DNA of 64,000 nucleotides from Synechococcales cyanobacterium C42_A2020_086 (GTDB lineage: Bacteria > Cyanobacteriota > Cyanobacteriia > Elainellales > Elainellaceae): positions 1 through 64,000 of the forward strand of contig JACYLU010000029.1 of assembly GCA_015272325.1 (NCBI GenBank), read 5' to 3'. The notes under the pieces were generated by a model. It did no database searches. It was given only the letters and a program-made list of their open reading frames with translations, and was not told the origin of the DNA. The number at the start of each line of letters is the position of its first letter. Position 1 is the stretch's first letter. The position numbers and the translations under genes are program-made. Shown here piece after piece: positions 54,815 through 64,000 of this stretch.

Positions 54815-56221
54815 TCAATTCATATTGAGAATCAAACGCGCAACGTTCAAATAGATGAAAACCCCTAATACATCCACTACGGTGGTGATAAAAGGGGCAG
54901 ACATCAGGGCGGGATCAAATCCAAAAGCGCGAAACAGAAATGGCAAAATCGATCCTGCAATAGATGCCAGAATGGATATAGAAATCAAGCTAATGCCGAC
55001 GGCAGCAGAGACGAGCAGGTTACCCTGCAAGACATATGCCCAGACCAAGACAACTGCTCCCAGCATCACCCCAAGTAGAAGGCCAGCAACGGCTTCCCGT
55101 CGGGTTACATACAAGGCTTGATTGTTGTCAATCTCATCGGTATTCAAACCGCGAATCACCACTGTTGAGGACTGTGCTCCCACATTGCCACCTGTACCAA
55201 TCAATAGAGGGATAAAGGCCGCTAGCGCCACTACCTGTTGCAGCACTTCTTGCTGGCTGCGGATCACAGCCGAGGTTCCTGTGTTGGTCACCAGTAGCAC
55301 CAACAGCCAAATCACGCGCCGCCGCGCCACGGTGAACAGATCCATTTGGAAATAGCGGTCCGCTCCTGCCTGCACACCGCCCCCCAAGGTATAAATATCC
55401 TTCGTAGTTTCCTGTTCCAAAATATCGATCACATCATCTACCGTCACAATGCCCACCAGTCGCTTTTCCGTATCGACTACAGGCACCGCCAAAAAGTCAT
55501 ACCGCTGAATCAAACGGGCCACTTCTTCTTGATGAGTATCCGTCTGTACATAGACAACTTCTCGAACCATAATGTCGCCAATGGTTTGTTCGGGTTGAGC
55601 CGTCACTAGGGCGCGCAGCGACAAAATTCCCGTCAGGTGGCGAGCCGCATCGGTAACATACAGGTAGTAAATGGTTTCGCTGGCGTTCGCGAGCTGTCGA
55701 ATTCGCTCTAGTGCCTGGTCAATCGTCCAGTGCTCTTCAAGGGAGATATACTCGGGCGTCATGATCCGCCCAGCGGTGCCTGCCTCGTAGCCCAGCAGCA
55801 GTGCCGTTGCTTGACGCTCCTCTGGACTAAGCTGTTCTAGGAGGCGACTAACCACTTTAGCGGGGAGTTCGTCAAACAGGCGCGCTCGATCATCCGGCGA
55901 CATGTTGTCCATGATGTCTAGAACATCTTGTCGCTTGAAGTCTTCGAGCAGTGACTGTTGCACCGCCGAATCGAGATATTCATAGACTTCAATTGCCTCT
56001 CCCTTGGACAACAAGCGAAAGGCAATCACCTGCATCGCTTCAGGCAGTTCCCCAATAGCCTCGGCAATGTCGGCTGGACGCACGGGCAGAAGCAGCGTTT
56101 TGGCATCCTGCAGGTTGTTCTGTTCCAAGAGAGCCTGAAGCTGCATCCGCACCCGTTCTCGCAGTTCTTTCCGAGACAGGGTTGGTGCGGTGAGTCGATC
56201 GCGGTCGTCTGCAAAGGTCAA
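54815..56221 (-). CDS. mgtE: Magnesium transporter
   Basis: A 468-residue MgtE channel. Residues 20-140 form the superhelical N domain (DIAEAIGELPEAMQVIAFRLL, DELPAKVVSRLLEQLSPEER). Residues 150-275 form two CBS domains that sense magnesium (GRIMTPEYISLEEHWTIDQAL, VDDVIDILEQE). Five membrane helices follow, with the selectivity signature PLLIGTGGNVGAQSSTVVIRGL. The conserved end DVLGVFIYLNVARLIL is present. The 200-bp leader upstream could hold a magnesium riboswitch, but I do not recognise an M-box in it. Confidence 0.95.
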   Translation of the reverse strand: MTFADDRDRLTAPTLSRKELRERVRMQLQALLEQNNLQDAKTLLLPVRPADIAEAIGELPEAMQVIAFRLLSKGEAIEVYEYLDSAVQQSLLEDFKRQDVLDIMDNMSPDDRARLFDELPAKVVSRLLEQLSPEERQATALLLGYEAGTAGRIMTPEYISLEEHWTIDQALERIRQLANASETIYYLYVTDAARHLTGILSLRALVTAQPEQTIGDIMVREVVYVQTDTHQEEVARLIQRYDFLAVPVVDTEKRLVGIVTVDDVIDILEQETTKDIYTLGGGVQAGADRYFQMDLFTVARRRVIWLLVLLVTNTGTSAVIRSQQEVLQQVVALAAFIPLLIGTGGNVGAQSSTVVIRGLNTDEIDNNQALYVTRREAVAGLLLGVMLGAVVLVWAYVLQGNLLVSAAVGISLISISILASIAGSILPFLFRAFGFDPALMSAPFITTVVDVLGVFIYLNVARLILNMN

Positions 56222-56427
56222 TGCTTGAGCCTATAGATACGGAGAGGGGATAGGCGGCCCTACTACCAGACTTGACGTCCATCCCCATGGGAGCACTGGC
56301 ATTCAGGTACGAGAATAGAACCCGGACAGGTAACTCTACACTATTACCCAATAGCAGCGCTTTGGCAATGGGGTGAATTGTCTCTGAAAGACCCTCCAGT
56401 TTTGTTTAGGCTGCTTCTTGGTGATCC

Positions 56428-56787
56428 CTAGCAGTAACGGGAAATATCTTCACCGCACACATCGGCCAAATAGCAGAGCGCTCGGAAGCGCAGCCCCACA
56501 ACCTCCTCGTACAGCGGATTGAGCTTACACAGGGGGGGAATATGGAACAGGGTGCGCCCTCCCAGCTTAACATCGCGCTCAAAGGGGCATTGGGCTGGAA
56601 TGAGCTGACACAACTTATGAGCTAGCCACGGGTTTTCTACAGAGAGGTTATTGAGCCAATTGCGCAGGGGGCGTAGCGGTGCAACGGTAGGTTGAGGCGG
56701 AATAGGAGCAGGAGTGACGTGGGAGTGCGTAATCCAACTCCAGGTGACCAGCACAGGATGGGGAGATTTGGGTTGGGAAGCGTTCAT
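56428..56787 (-). CDS. Protein with Mo-dependent nitrogenase C-terminal domain
   Basis: A 119-residue protein from ATG 56787. The C-terminal 80 residues (LPNNLS-like region, then LIPAQCPFERDVKLGGRTLFHIPPLCKLNPLYEEVVGLRFRALCYL ADVCGEDISRYC, given here in parts) carry the cysteine pattern of PF06967. Despite the domain's name, it is common in cyanobacteria that do not fix nitrogen and its function is unknown. Cys in AQCPF, PLCKLN, LCYL, DVCGED and the final Cys could bind metal. No nif genes are in the window. Confidence 0.85.
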   Translation of the reverse strand: MNASQPKSPHPVLVTWSWITHSHVTPAPIPPQPTVAPLRPLRNWLNNLSVENPWLAHKLCQLIPAQCPFERDVKLGGRTLFHIPPLCKLNPLYEEVVGLRFRALCYLADVCGEDISRYC

Positions 56788-57171
56788 AACAATCTGCAAT
56801 GGGGGAAGTGAATGAAGGGAAGCCCACGTATTCTCTATCAGACTTCTACAAAGGGCAGTGGCTACTTCACGGACAAAATTGAAATTGTATGAAGGTATGA
56901 AGTAGGGTGGTCAAACCAGCCAGGCTATATTCGAAAGTCTCTACAGGCTCGTAGCTCCGATTGTGCCCATCAGAATGTAACGATTAGTGGGTAATCTTAC
57001 TCAACTTTTCTTTAGACAGAAGTTGAGCCTCAGAAACTGTACGTGGGAGTTCGGCGCTCTGTCAATCTCTGCGCGTACATTAAGTATCGAAATTTGCCAA
57101 TCCTAAAGTTTGGTTCTATAGAAATTTCTAGGCAAGGTTCCAAAAGACATTGTTATGGGCGGATTGAAGCC
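56788..57171. other. Intergenic region between the Mo-nitrogenase-domain gene and rnj
   Basis: No gene seen. AT-rich sequence near 57070-57130. The rnj terminator candidate lies at its right end. Confidence 0.3.
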
Positions 57172-57211
57172 CATAAACAAAACCGATCGCCTGAAGTCAG
57201 ATGATCGGTTT
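57172..57211 (-). terminator. Terminator candidate after rnj
   Basis: A perfect nine-bp stem, AAACCGATC (57180-57188) with GATCGGTTT (57203-57211). On the minus strand it is followed by TTGTTTAT, a weak T run. Confidence 0.6.
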
Positions 57212-57270
57212 GAAGTGTAGAGTTTAGATCATTTCACGCCTGATCCCGAGGGAGGATCACAGCCAAAGTC

Positions 57271-59031
57271 CTAAGAAGCGACCTTGGCCGTCGAACGTTG
57301 GCGGCGGGCAGTAGTCACTGGTGGCTGCAGGGGAGTTTGCAGCAGGAATACCACTGTAGGATTGCTTTGTAGCTCTCGCCGCAGCAACCGTCGCAGTTCT
57401 AGCTCGATGTCGCTTTGCAGACGGGTCCATGCAACTTCCACCACGCTGCCGCCCAAGGTTTGGGTATATTCCGACCAGCGATTTTCAACCACGGTTTCGA
57501 TGGTCTGCACAATCGACTGCTCTAGTTTTTCCTTCTCGACGAGCGTTGCTACGCCCCGCAGGTGAACCTCTGGCTTAGCGATCAGTTCACCGCTCCAGCC
57601 AATTGCTGTGGCAACGGTGACAATGCCATCTTCAGCGAGCTGCTGCCGCTCCTTCAGCACCCGATCCGGCACCACACCAGCATGGGAAGAATCGACTAGC
57701 TCAATCCCCGAGGGCACCTTGTCGATAATCCGGATACCATCGGTCGTCAGTCCCACGACGTCACCGTTGTTGACGATCACCATATTCTCAGCCGGAACGC
57801 CCATACTCTGCGCCGTTTCAGCGTGTTTCACCAGCATGCGGTGCTCACCATGCACTGGCAGGAAGAATTTAGGCCGGGTGAGGGCAAGCATCAGCTTCTG
57901 GTCTTCCTGAGCGCCATGACCCGACACATGAATGCCCTTGTCGCGCCCATACACCACCTTGGCTCCCTGCATCATCAGCTTGTCAATAGTGTTGACCACG
58001 GCAATGGTGTTGCCCGGAATCGGATTTGCTGAAAACACAACGGTATCGCCTTCGCGAATCTTGACCTGTCGGTGCGCCTGATTGGCAATGCGAGTCATCG
58101 CCGCCATCGGCTCGCCCTGGGAGCCGGTTGTTAGAATCACCACATGCTCATCCGGGATTTTATTCAGCATATTCAGCGGCACAAACAGATCGTCCTCGCA
58201 TTTGATGTAGCCCAAGGTGCGCGCATGGGCAATCACGTTAAGCATCGAGCGACCCAACACCGAGACCACCCGACCATGCTTTTTGGCTAACTCCAGAATC
58301 ATATTGACCCGGTGCACCGAGGAGGCAAAAGTAGTAACAATTAACCGTCCTGGGGCCTGTGCAAAGATGCGATCCAGATTTGGGTAGACCGAGCGCTCAG
58401 ACGGCGTGAAGCCAGGAACCTCCGAGTTAGTGGAATCGCTAATCAGGCACAGCACTCCCTTTTCCCCATGCTCTGCTAGGCGCTGCAGGTCAAATCGCTC
58501 GCCGTCTACTGGAGTATGGTCAATTTTGAAATCTCCCGTATGAATCACGACGCCGAGGGGCGTATGAATTGCCACGCTGAAGCTGTCCGCAATCGAATGG
58601 GTGTTGCGAATATATTCAACTAGGAAGGAGGGGCTGATGCGCACCATTTCTCGCGGCTGTACCGTACGCAGCTCAGTCCGATCGGCAACGCCTGCCTCTT
58701 CTAACTTGTCCTGTAATAGGGCCATCGCCAAGCGAGGTCCATAGATCACGGGGATATCGAACTGCTTCAAGTGGAAGGGGATACCGCCAATATGGTCTTC
58801 GTGCCCGTGGGTCACAATCATGCCTTTGATCTTGTGACGATTTTCCCGCAAATACGTGGTATCGGGTAACACCACATTCACTCCATGCATTCCATCAGTG
58901 GGAAAGGCTAAGCCGGCATCGAGCAGGACAATTTCGTCGTTGTATTCAAACACACAGGTGTTCTTGCCGATTTCATGTAAGCCACCCAGAGGAATGATTT
59001 TGAGAGTGTTTGAGGAATCGTTTTGATTCAT
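57271..59031 (-). CDS. rnj: Ribonuclease J
   Basis: A 586-residue metallo-beta-lactamase/beta-CASP ribonuclease with 5'-exonuclease and endonuclease activity in mRNA decay and rRNA maturation. From ATG 59031, LKIIPLGGLHEIGKN leads to the zinc motif HGHEDH at residues 75-80. Further motifs are VVIHTGDFKIDHTPVDG, CLISDSTNSEVPGFTPSE, the beta-CASP region VVSVLGRSML and TTGSQGEP, and FLPVHGEHRML. The C-terminal domain ends in a basic tail (TTARRQRSTAKVAS). The frame continues 33 codons upstream to 59130 but without family similarity. The gene follows dapA on the same strand, 229 bp on. Confidence 0.96.
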   Translation of the reverse strand: MNQNDSSNTLKIIPLGGLHEIGKNTCVFEYNDEIVLLDAGLAFPTDGMHGVNVVLPDTTYLRENRHKIKGMIVTHGHEDHIGGIPFHLKQFDIPVIYGPRLAMALLQDKLEEAGVADRTELRTVQPREMVRISPSFLVEYIRNTHSIADSFSVAIHTPLGVVIHTGDFKIDHTPVDGERFDLQRLAEHGEKGVLCLISDSTNSEVPGFTPSERSVYPNLDRIFAQAPGRLIVTTFASSVHRVNMILELAKKHGRVVSVLGRSMLNVIAHARTLGYIKCEDDLFVPLNMLNKIPDEHVVILTTGSQGEPMAAMTRIANQAHRQVKIREGDTVVFSANPIPGNTIAVVNTIDKLMMQGAKVVYGRDKGIHVSGHGAQEDQKLMLALTRPKFFLPVHGEHRMLVKHAETAQSMGVPAENMVIVNNGDVVGLTTDGIRIIDKVPSGIELVDSSHAGVVPDRVLKERQQLAEDGIVTVATAIGWSGELIAKPEVHLRGVATLVEKEKLEQSIVQTIETVVENRWSEYTQTLGGSVVEVAWTRLQSDIELELRRLLRRELQSNPTVVFLLQTPLQPPVTTARRQRSTAKVAS

Positions 59032-59260
59032 AAGTATCCTTAAACTAAAGGGATAGGTTTGGAGAAAAGCGAAGGCTGGGGCGGAAAGCAAGGTGAGCCA
59101 GATCGCGAGATCAGAAAGTAGCTCAGGCATACCATAAGTACTGTTCTGGTGGATTCTCGGCGCTAACGTCTAACCCCACAGAATCCGCAGAACCAGTCAA
59201 TTTCCGTATTTAGTTGTCAAAAATCTGGTAGATAGCCGCGGGCAGAGATTAGCGCTGCAC

Positions 59261-60154
59261 TCATCCTGCTTCTAGCAATCCCAGTTCTGCCATTGCCGTT
59301 CGCAAGGTGTGCTCTAGAGTAGAGGATTGCTCAACCAGAGGCAGGCGAGTATGACCAACGGGCCACCCTCGCAGCCGCAGAGCAGCCTTAATGGGAATTG
59401 GGTTCGTGCTGACAAATAGCGCCTTAAATAACGGAAAGAGCCGCAGATGAATTTGAGTCGCGAGCTGTGTCTGCCCCTGCTCAAAGCTCTGGATCATCTG
59501 CTGCACCTGCTGACCCACAAGATGGCTGGCTACGCTAATCACACCCTGTGCCCCCACCGCCAGCATCGGCAAGGTTAAGGAGTCATCGCCCGAGTAAATG
59601 GCAAACTCGGCTGAAGTCATGCGCCGAATCTGACTAACTTGGTCCAAGTTACCGCTCGCTTCCTTAATGGCCACAATGTTGGAGATTTCGCTCAAGCGAA
59701 CCACGGTTTCTGGCAACAAATTTTGCCCTGTTCGCCCAGGAATGTTGTACAGCACGAGGGGTAAGTCAGGACTAGACTGAGCGATGGCCCGGAAGTGCTG
59801 GAATAACCCTTCTTGCGGCGGTTTATTGTAGTAGGGAACCACTTGCAGCGTCCCATCTAATCCTAGCTTATCGGCCTTCTGAGTAGCAGCAATCGCCTCC
59901 TCGGTTGAATTGGACCCGGTACCAGCAATGACCTTGGCTTGACCAGCCACGGCACGCTGCACCACCTGAAACAGCTCATATTCTTCGTCCCAGGTTAGGG
60001 TTGGCGACTCTCCTGTTGTACCACAGACAACCAGGGTATCTGAACCCTGTTCAGCTAAATAGACGGCAAGCGACTCGGCAACAGCATAATCAACCCGTCC
60101 GTCTTCCCGAAACGGCGTGATCATCGCTGTTATAACCCGTCCGAAAATGGTCAC
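59261..60154 (-). CDS. dapA: 4-hydroxy-tetrahydrodipicolinate synthase
   Basis: A 297-residue enzyme that condenses aspartate semialdehyde with pyruvate in lysine and diaminopimelate synthesis. Motifs: [14 protein letters not shown] (substrate loop), [16 protein letters not shown] (catalytic Tyr), [14 protein letters not shown] (Schiff-base Lys) and [25 protein letters not shown]. It lies downstream of asd on the same strand, so consecutive steps of the pathway are together. Confidence 0.97.
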   Translation of the reverse strand: MTIFGRVITAMITPFREDGRVDYAVAESLAVYLAEQGSDTLVVCGTTGESPTLTWDEEYELFQVVQRAVAGQAKVIAGTGSNSTEEAIAATQKADKLGLDGTLQVVPYYNKPPQEGLFQHFRAIAQSSPDLPLVLYNIPGRTGQNLLPETVVRLSEISNIVAIKEASGNLDQVSQIRRMTSAEFAIYSGDDSLTLPMLAVGAQGVISVASHLVGQQVQQMIQSFEQGQTQLATQIHLRLFPLFKALFVSTNPIPIKAALRLRGWPVGHTRLPLVEQSSTLEHTLRTAMAELGLLEAG

Positions 60155-60357
60155 GCTCTGCGATCTCCTCTATCTGGGGCAGCATTCAACAAAAGGGGTA
60201 TCCACGAGGCTAGCACCGGCAGCAATGATGTTGAGTACAAATACCTTAACTCATAATGAGGCGAGATGGACGCTCTTCAGCAATCCAATTCACAGACCGA
60301 ATTGTCCTGATTGATATTCAAGTCCCAACTCAAGTCCCATCATGTCGCTTGGGGAAC

Positions 60358-61407
60358 CTACGTCCCAGCAATGGCTGCTGTCAGGGTAGGACGAATCAGG
60401 TCCTGTTCCACTAAAAGCTCAGCAATCTGCACCGCATTCAGGGCTGCACCCTTGCGAATCTGGTCACCGCTGAGCCACAGCTCCAGTCCGTTTGGGTTCG
60501 AAATATCCTGGCGGATCCGCCCCACCAGCACATCATCTTGACCACTCGCATCGATAGGCATGGGGAAATAGTTTGTCTGCCAATTCTCCACTAGTTTGAC
60601 TCCAGCGGCCTGAGTTAAGATCTCTCGCGCCTCAGCCACACTGAATGGACGGGCAAACTCCAGATTAATCGCTTCCGAGTGGGCCCGCAGGACGGGAACC
60701 CGAACACAGGTTGCCGTAATTCGCAAATCAGGCGCACCCAAAATCTTGCGCGTCTCGTTCACCATCTTCATCTCTTCCTCACAGTAGCCTAAGTCGTTGA
60801 GGGCAGAATTGTGAGGAAACAGATTGAACGCTAAGGGGTAAGGAAATACCTCCGGTTGCGGTGCCTGCCCGTTCAGAATGGCTAGAGACTGCGTCTTGAC
60901 TTCTTCCATTGCCCGAGCACCCGCTCCACTAGCGGATTGGTAAGTAGCGGCTACAATTCGCTGAACAGGCTGCACTCGATGCAGCGGATAAACCGCCACC
61001 ACCATCAGGATGGTTGTGCAGTTGGGATTGGCAATAATGCCTTGATGAGCGGCGGCTGTCTGCGGGTTGACCTCGGGAACCACCAACGGCACAGCCGGAT
61101 CCATCCGGAAGGCGCTGGAATTATCAATCACAACCGCTCCTGCCGCTACCGCTTTCGGGGCCCATGCTTTGGAGATGGAGCCACCCGCCGAAGCCAGTAC
61201 CAGATCGACACCCTCAAAGGACTGCTCATTGACAGCTTCCACCTGCAACGACTCGCCCTGGAAAACTAAGGATTGCCCTGCCGAACGAGGAGAGGCCAAA
61301 AGCCGCAGCCCTGCCACAGGAAAATTTCGCTGCGCTAGCAGTTCCAGAAGCTCAGTTCCGACCGCACCTGTTGCACCCAAAATGGCAACTCGATAAGACT
61401 GGGGCAA
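60358..61407 (-). CDS. asd: Aspartate-semialdehyde dehydrogenase
   Basis: A 349-residue NADPH-dependent enzyme making aspartate semialdehyde from aspartyl phosphate. Motifs: VAILGATGAVGTELLELLAQR (nucleotide loop), IDNSSAFRMDP, the catalytic Cys in GIIANPNCTTI, and VPVLRAHSEAINLEF (catalytic His). AGGAGG lies close before the ATG at 61407. The asd-dapA-rnj order next to a divergent tig is common in cyanobacteria. Supplies DapA and the threonine/methionine branch. Confidence 0.97.
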   Translation of the reverse strand: MPQSYRVAILGATGAVGTELLELLAQRNFPVAGLRLLASPRSAGQSLVFQGESLQVEAVNEQSFEGVDLVLASAGGSISKAWAPKAVAAGAVVIDNSSAFRMDPAVPLVVPEVNPQTAAAHQGIIANPNCTTILMVVAVYPLHRVQPVQRIVAATYQSASGAGARAMEEVKTQSLAILNGQAPQPEVFPYPLAFNLFPHNSALNDLGYCEEEMKMVNETRKILGAPDLRITATCVRVPVLRAHSEAINLEFARPFSVAEAREILTQAAGVKLVENWQTNYFPMPIDASGQDDVLVGRIRQDISNPNGLELWLSGDQIRKGAALNAVQIAELLVEQDLIRPTLTAAIAGT

Positions 61408-62086
61408 ATTAAACTCCTCCTAAAGCTCAGGTGAATTGCACAAAAGCAACTAAAACAGAATCTTTAATTCATCGCCTCGTGGAACGGCATGCCTATGAAT
61501 CATGAATAATGAGAGTAGACAGAATTAGACCAGGAAAACGGGTACTCGTCAAACTGAATTCACTGGATTCAGTTTAATTGGGCTAAGCGAGCAACGGGTG
61601 AAATGCATCTTACCTAACAGCTTGGCACGAAGTGTGGAAAAGAAACCTTAAATTCTAGAGAGTTGCGACAGAAACCCTTTACAACGCTTAAACTCACCAA
61701 ATGCGATTTGGCAGCTATCGACAATCTTTTCTAGCTCGCTCACAATTCTCACAAGCAGATCACAGCTGGCTTTTCCAGTGAGGTTCCTGGCTGTTACTCC
61801 ATTGTTGATGCTTGGCAACACCTAGTGAGATGCCTAGTGAGACAGTAGGGCAGATGCCTCTCCAGTCGACTCTAGTCAAAACTCCCAAGTCTCCCGACAG
61901 TGAACAGTGGAGTAATACCTTTCCGGCAGGACCTTATCCGGCAGAGATTATTTTAGTTAACCGTCAAGGATAGTTATACTACAATTCCCGCTATTTCCCC
62001 ACAGTCTGAGTCAGGATCAGTTACCATAGCTTATTGCAGCAACGCTGATGAGATCAGCGCTCCAGCATACTGTCATGAGAGATGCG
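61408..62086. other. Divergent regulatory region between asd and tig
   Basis: No gene in 679 bp. It holds CCTAGTGAGA twice (61821-61830 and 61833-61842) and TCCGGCAG twice near 61922 and 61937. The tig-proximal end has a promoter candidate. Confidence 0.4.
61952..61980 (+). promoter_or_regulatory. Candidate promoter of tig
   Basis: TTTAGT at 61952-61957 and TATACT at 61975-61980 are 17 bp apart. The -10 matches five of six consensus bases; the -35 is weak. It lies about 107 bp before the chosen tig start. Confidence 0.4.
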
Positions 62087-63730
62087 ATGAAAGTAACCCA
62101 GGAAAAACTGCCAGCCAGCCAGATTGGTTTAGAGATCGAAATCACGCCGGAAATGACGCAGCAGGCGTACGACAAAACCCTGCAAGATTTTACTCGGTCG
62201 CTCAATATTCCTGGGTTCCGTAAGGGAAAAGTCCCGCGGCAGGTGCTCATTCAGCGGTTTGGGCTAACCCGTATCAAAGCTGCGGTGGTGGAAGACTTGA
62301 TCCAAACTAGTTTGCGACAGGCGCTAGAGCAAGAAAAGATTGAAGCCATTGGTAGCCCAGAGCTGCGTTCGTCGTTTGAGGAACTAGTTGAGCAATACAA
62401 GCCAGGAACTGCCCTAACTTTCTCGGCTTCTGTGGATGTGCCGCCCGAGGTCAAGCTGAATCAGTATACCGGGCTAGAGGTCAAGGCAGAGGAGTTTAAG
62501 TACGACCCAAGCCGCGTTGATCAGATGTTGGAAGACTACCGCAAACGCTCGGCCACCCTGGTGCCAGTAGAAGATCGTCCCGCACAGATGGGAGATGTGG
62601 CAACAGTCGATTTCAGTGGACGACTGACCGAAGTCGCGGAGGGGGAAACTGCCGATATACCGGGTGCCAGCGCTGAGGATTTTGAAATTGAGCTAGCAGA
62701 AGGGCGCTTTATCCCCGGGTTCATCGACGGCATCGTGGGTATGCAGCCCGGAGAAACCAAAGAGGTCGCAGTCACCTTTCCTGAGGAATATCCCCAAGCC
62801 GATCTCGCGGGTAAACCTGCAGTTTTTACCATTACGCTGAAGGAGCTGAAGGAGCGGGAGCTTCCCGAGCTAGACGATGATTTTGCTCAGGAAATCAGCG
62901 AATTTGAGACCTTAGCAGCGCTACGCGAATCCCTGGAAGCTCGTTTTCAAAAAGAAGCGGAGCAAAAGACAAAGAACAGTAAGCAAGAGGCACTGCTCAA
63001 AGAGCTTGTGCAGCATTTGGAGGTGGAGCTACCAGAAAGCCTCATCCGTCAGGAGGTTGATTATGCCATTACCCAAACCGCGATTCGCTTTGGGCAGCAA
63101 GGGATGGACATCAAGAAAACCTTCACCCGCGACGTTGTATCGATGCTGCGGCAGCAAGCTCGTCCAGAAGCGATCGGCCGCCTGAAGCGCACCATGGCCT
63201 TGGGCGAGGTTGCTAAACGAGAGTCAATTCAGGTAGATGCTGAGGCGGTACAAGCCCGTATGCAGGAGGTGCTGGAAAGCTACAGCGATCAGCAGGATGT
63301 GGACGAACAGCGGCTGCGCGAGGTGGTAGAGGAAGAGCTGCTGCAAGAGAAAATTTTCGAGTGGTTGGAAGCCCACAATACGGTGGAGCTAGTGCCTGAA
63401 GGAACTTTACCCAAGGAACCTGAGGATGTAGCGCCTACGGCAGAAGCAGTTCCAGACGAGACGCCTTCGGAAACTTTGGAACTAGAGGCAGTGGAAGCAG
63501 TAGAGGCAACAGAAGTATCTGGGGTAGAGGCGGCTGAAGCGCCAATCGCCACACCAGTAAGCGATGTGACCACGACCGAAGCAACCACGGTCGAAGTTGC
63601 AGCAGAAACGGTGGCATCAGATGCAGCACCTGCGGAAGCAAGTCCAGAGGTGACTGAGAAACCGGCTGCTTCTGAGGCGAAAAAGACCAGCTCTAAGAAA
63701 GGGAAATCCGGCAAGTCTGCCGCTAAATAG
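62087..63730 (+). CDS. tig: Trigger factor
   Basis: A 547-residue ribosome-bound chaperone with peptidyl-prolyl isomerase activity. From ATG 62087 (MKVTQEKLPASQIGLEIEI), the ribosome-docking domain includes NIPGFRKGKVPRQVLIQRFG. The FKBP-like domain includes GDVATVDFSGRL and FIDGIVGMQPGETKEVAVTFPEEYP. The C-terminal helical chaperone domain runs to about residue 440. A long acidic, Ala/Thr/Val/Glu-rich tail of about 105 residues follows and ends in a Lys/Ser cluster. The tail is longer than in enterobacterial Tig. The frame extends 13 codons upstream. clpP and clpX usually follow in cyanobacteria and would lie beyond 64000. Confidence 0.95.
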   Translation: MKVTQEKLPASQIGLEIEITPEMTQQAYDKTLQDFTRSLNIPGFRKGKVPRQVLIQRFGLTRIKAAVVEDLIQTSLRQALEQEKIEAIGSPELRSSFEELVEQYKPGTALTFSASVDVPPEVKLNQYTGLEVKAEEFKYDPSRVDQMLEDYRKRSATLVPVEDRPAQMGDVATVDFSGRLTEVAEGETADIPGASAEDFEIELAEGRFIPGFIDGIVGMQPGETKEVAVTFPEEYPQADLAGKPAVFTITLKELKERELPELDDDFAQEISEFETLAALRESLEARFQKEAEQKTKNSKQEALLKELVQHLEVELPESLIRQEVDYAITQTAIRFGQQGMDIKKTFTRDVVSMLRQQARPEAIGRLKRTMALGEVAKRESIQVDAEAVQARMQEVLESYSDQQDVDEQRLREVVEEELLQEKIFEWLEAHNTVELVPEGTLPKEPEDVAPTAEAVPDETPSETLELEAVEAVEATEVSGVEAAEAPIATPVSDVTTTEATTVEVAAETVASDAAPAEASPEVTEKPAASEAKKTSSKKGKSGKSAAK

Positions 63731-63925
63731 CCTCTCAGCAATCTCAGCTGATTCTTCAACTGATTCTTAACACCCCCATGGCACCCTAATTCGCTGTGAG
63801 GGGCGGATTGCTGTGCTCCGCTGGAGGGACGCCATTGCCTGTAAGATTGACGGCCTAGTCATTTGCGCTCTGCTCAACGACCCTAGTAAATCCAAGAATC
63901 AAACCAAGAATTTAAGTTCTGATGA

Positions 63926-63962
63926 GAGGGGCAAATCTTACACTTTGATGAGGATTTGCCTC
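63926..63962 (+). terminator. Hairpin downstream of tig
   Basis: GAGGGGCAAATC (63926-63937) pairs with GATTTGCCTC (63953-63962) with a two-base bulge and a 15-base loop. No T run follows, so it may be a processing stem or a weak terminator. The remainder of 63731-64000 shows no gene I can support. Confidence 0.4.
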
Positions 63963-64000
63963 TGTTCCTACCAGTCTCAACTAGTTAAGGCATAATGTCG

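Noticed and set aside
56222-56427. Magnesium (M-box) riboswitch in the mgtE leader
   Set aside because: The leader is long enough, but I could not find the conserved M-box core in it.
56428-56787. Evidence for nitrogen fixation
   Set aside because: The domain is named after nitrogenase but is common in non-fixing cyanobacteria; no nif genes are present here.
63813-63995. 60-codon plus-strand frame downstream of tig
   Set aside because: No ribosome-binding site or family features, and it runs through the hairpin at 63926-63962.

Overview
The window reads as chromosome from a cyanobacterium with moderately high GC, probably a filamentous Leptolyngbya-like type (the genus is inference). Supporting signs are a high-light-inducible protein, a FutA-type iron-binding protein, a cyanobacterial alternative oxidase cluster, a protein with the Mo-dependent-nitrogenase C-terminal domain, a CHAT/TPR protein, the asd-dapA-rnj / tig neighbourhood, and at least seven exact HIP1 octamers (GCGATCGC at 2545, 2829, 3225, 4401, 14434, 17550 and 48087). 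I see no rRNA genes and no CRISPR array. One tRNA gene is present.

Region 1 (1-5910) is an accessory, defence-like segment on the + strand. It holds the 3' part of an MmeI-like DNA methyltransferase/restriction protein, an MntA/HepT toxin-antitoxin pair, a DEAD/DEAH-type helicase whose 5' end carries an in-frame amber codon, and a GIY-YIG (T5orf172-like) nuclease that overlaps the helicase by 8 bp. A decayed IS630-family element with intact ends closes the segment. It is the best candidate here for an unusual system.

Region 2 (5949-24845) is mostly housekeeping: an orphan multi-PAS histidine kinase, a DUF937 protein, a HEAT-repeat protein, an EamA exporter, glyoxalase I, TruB, PrmA, malic enzyme, an SRPBCC protein, FutA, class II aldolase, a rhodanese, Pta, a CAT-anticodon tRNA and a CsgG-like lipoprotein-family protein.

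Region 3 (24846-42851) is mixed: an FG-GAP/RTX protein, an orphan Dam-like methylase, a small basic protein, a DHH-CBS-CCA-transferase fusion, a peptide-type binding lipoprotein, an HLIP, a hemerythrin protein, a stress SDR, UraD, a leucine-rich-repeat protein, MsrB, remnants of an alpha/beta hydrolase gene, a VOC-like protein, a triple-DUF3574 protein and a GMC oxidoreductase.

Region 4 (42971-47456) is one minus-strand operon of two DUF2231 membrane proteins followed by oxidase subunits II, I and III. Subunit II has lost five of the six CuA ligands, the mark of the cyanobacterial alternative respiratory terminal oxidase (ARTO).

Region 5 (47841-64000) holds a large secreted CHAT/TPR protein, a DUF4347-lectin-RTX giant, MgtE, the Mo-nitrogenase-domain protein, RNase J, DapA, Asd and, divergently, trigger factor. 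Across the window, intergenic DNA repeatedly shows two adjacent or near-adjacent copies of 9-14 bp units, a replication-slippage signature described in the findings.
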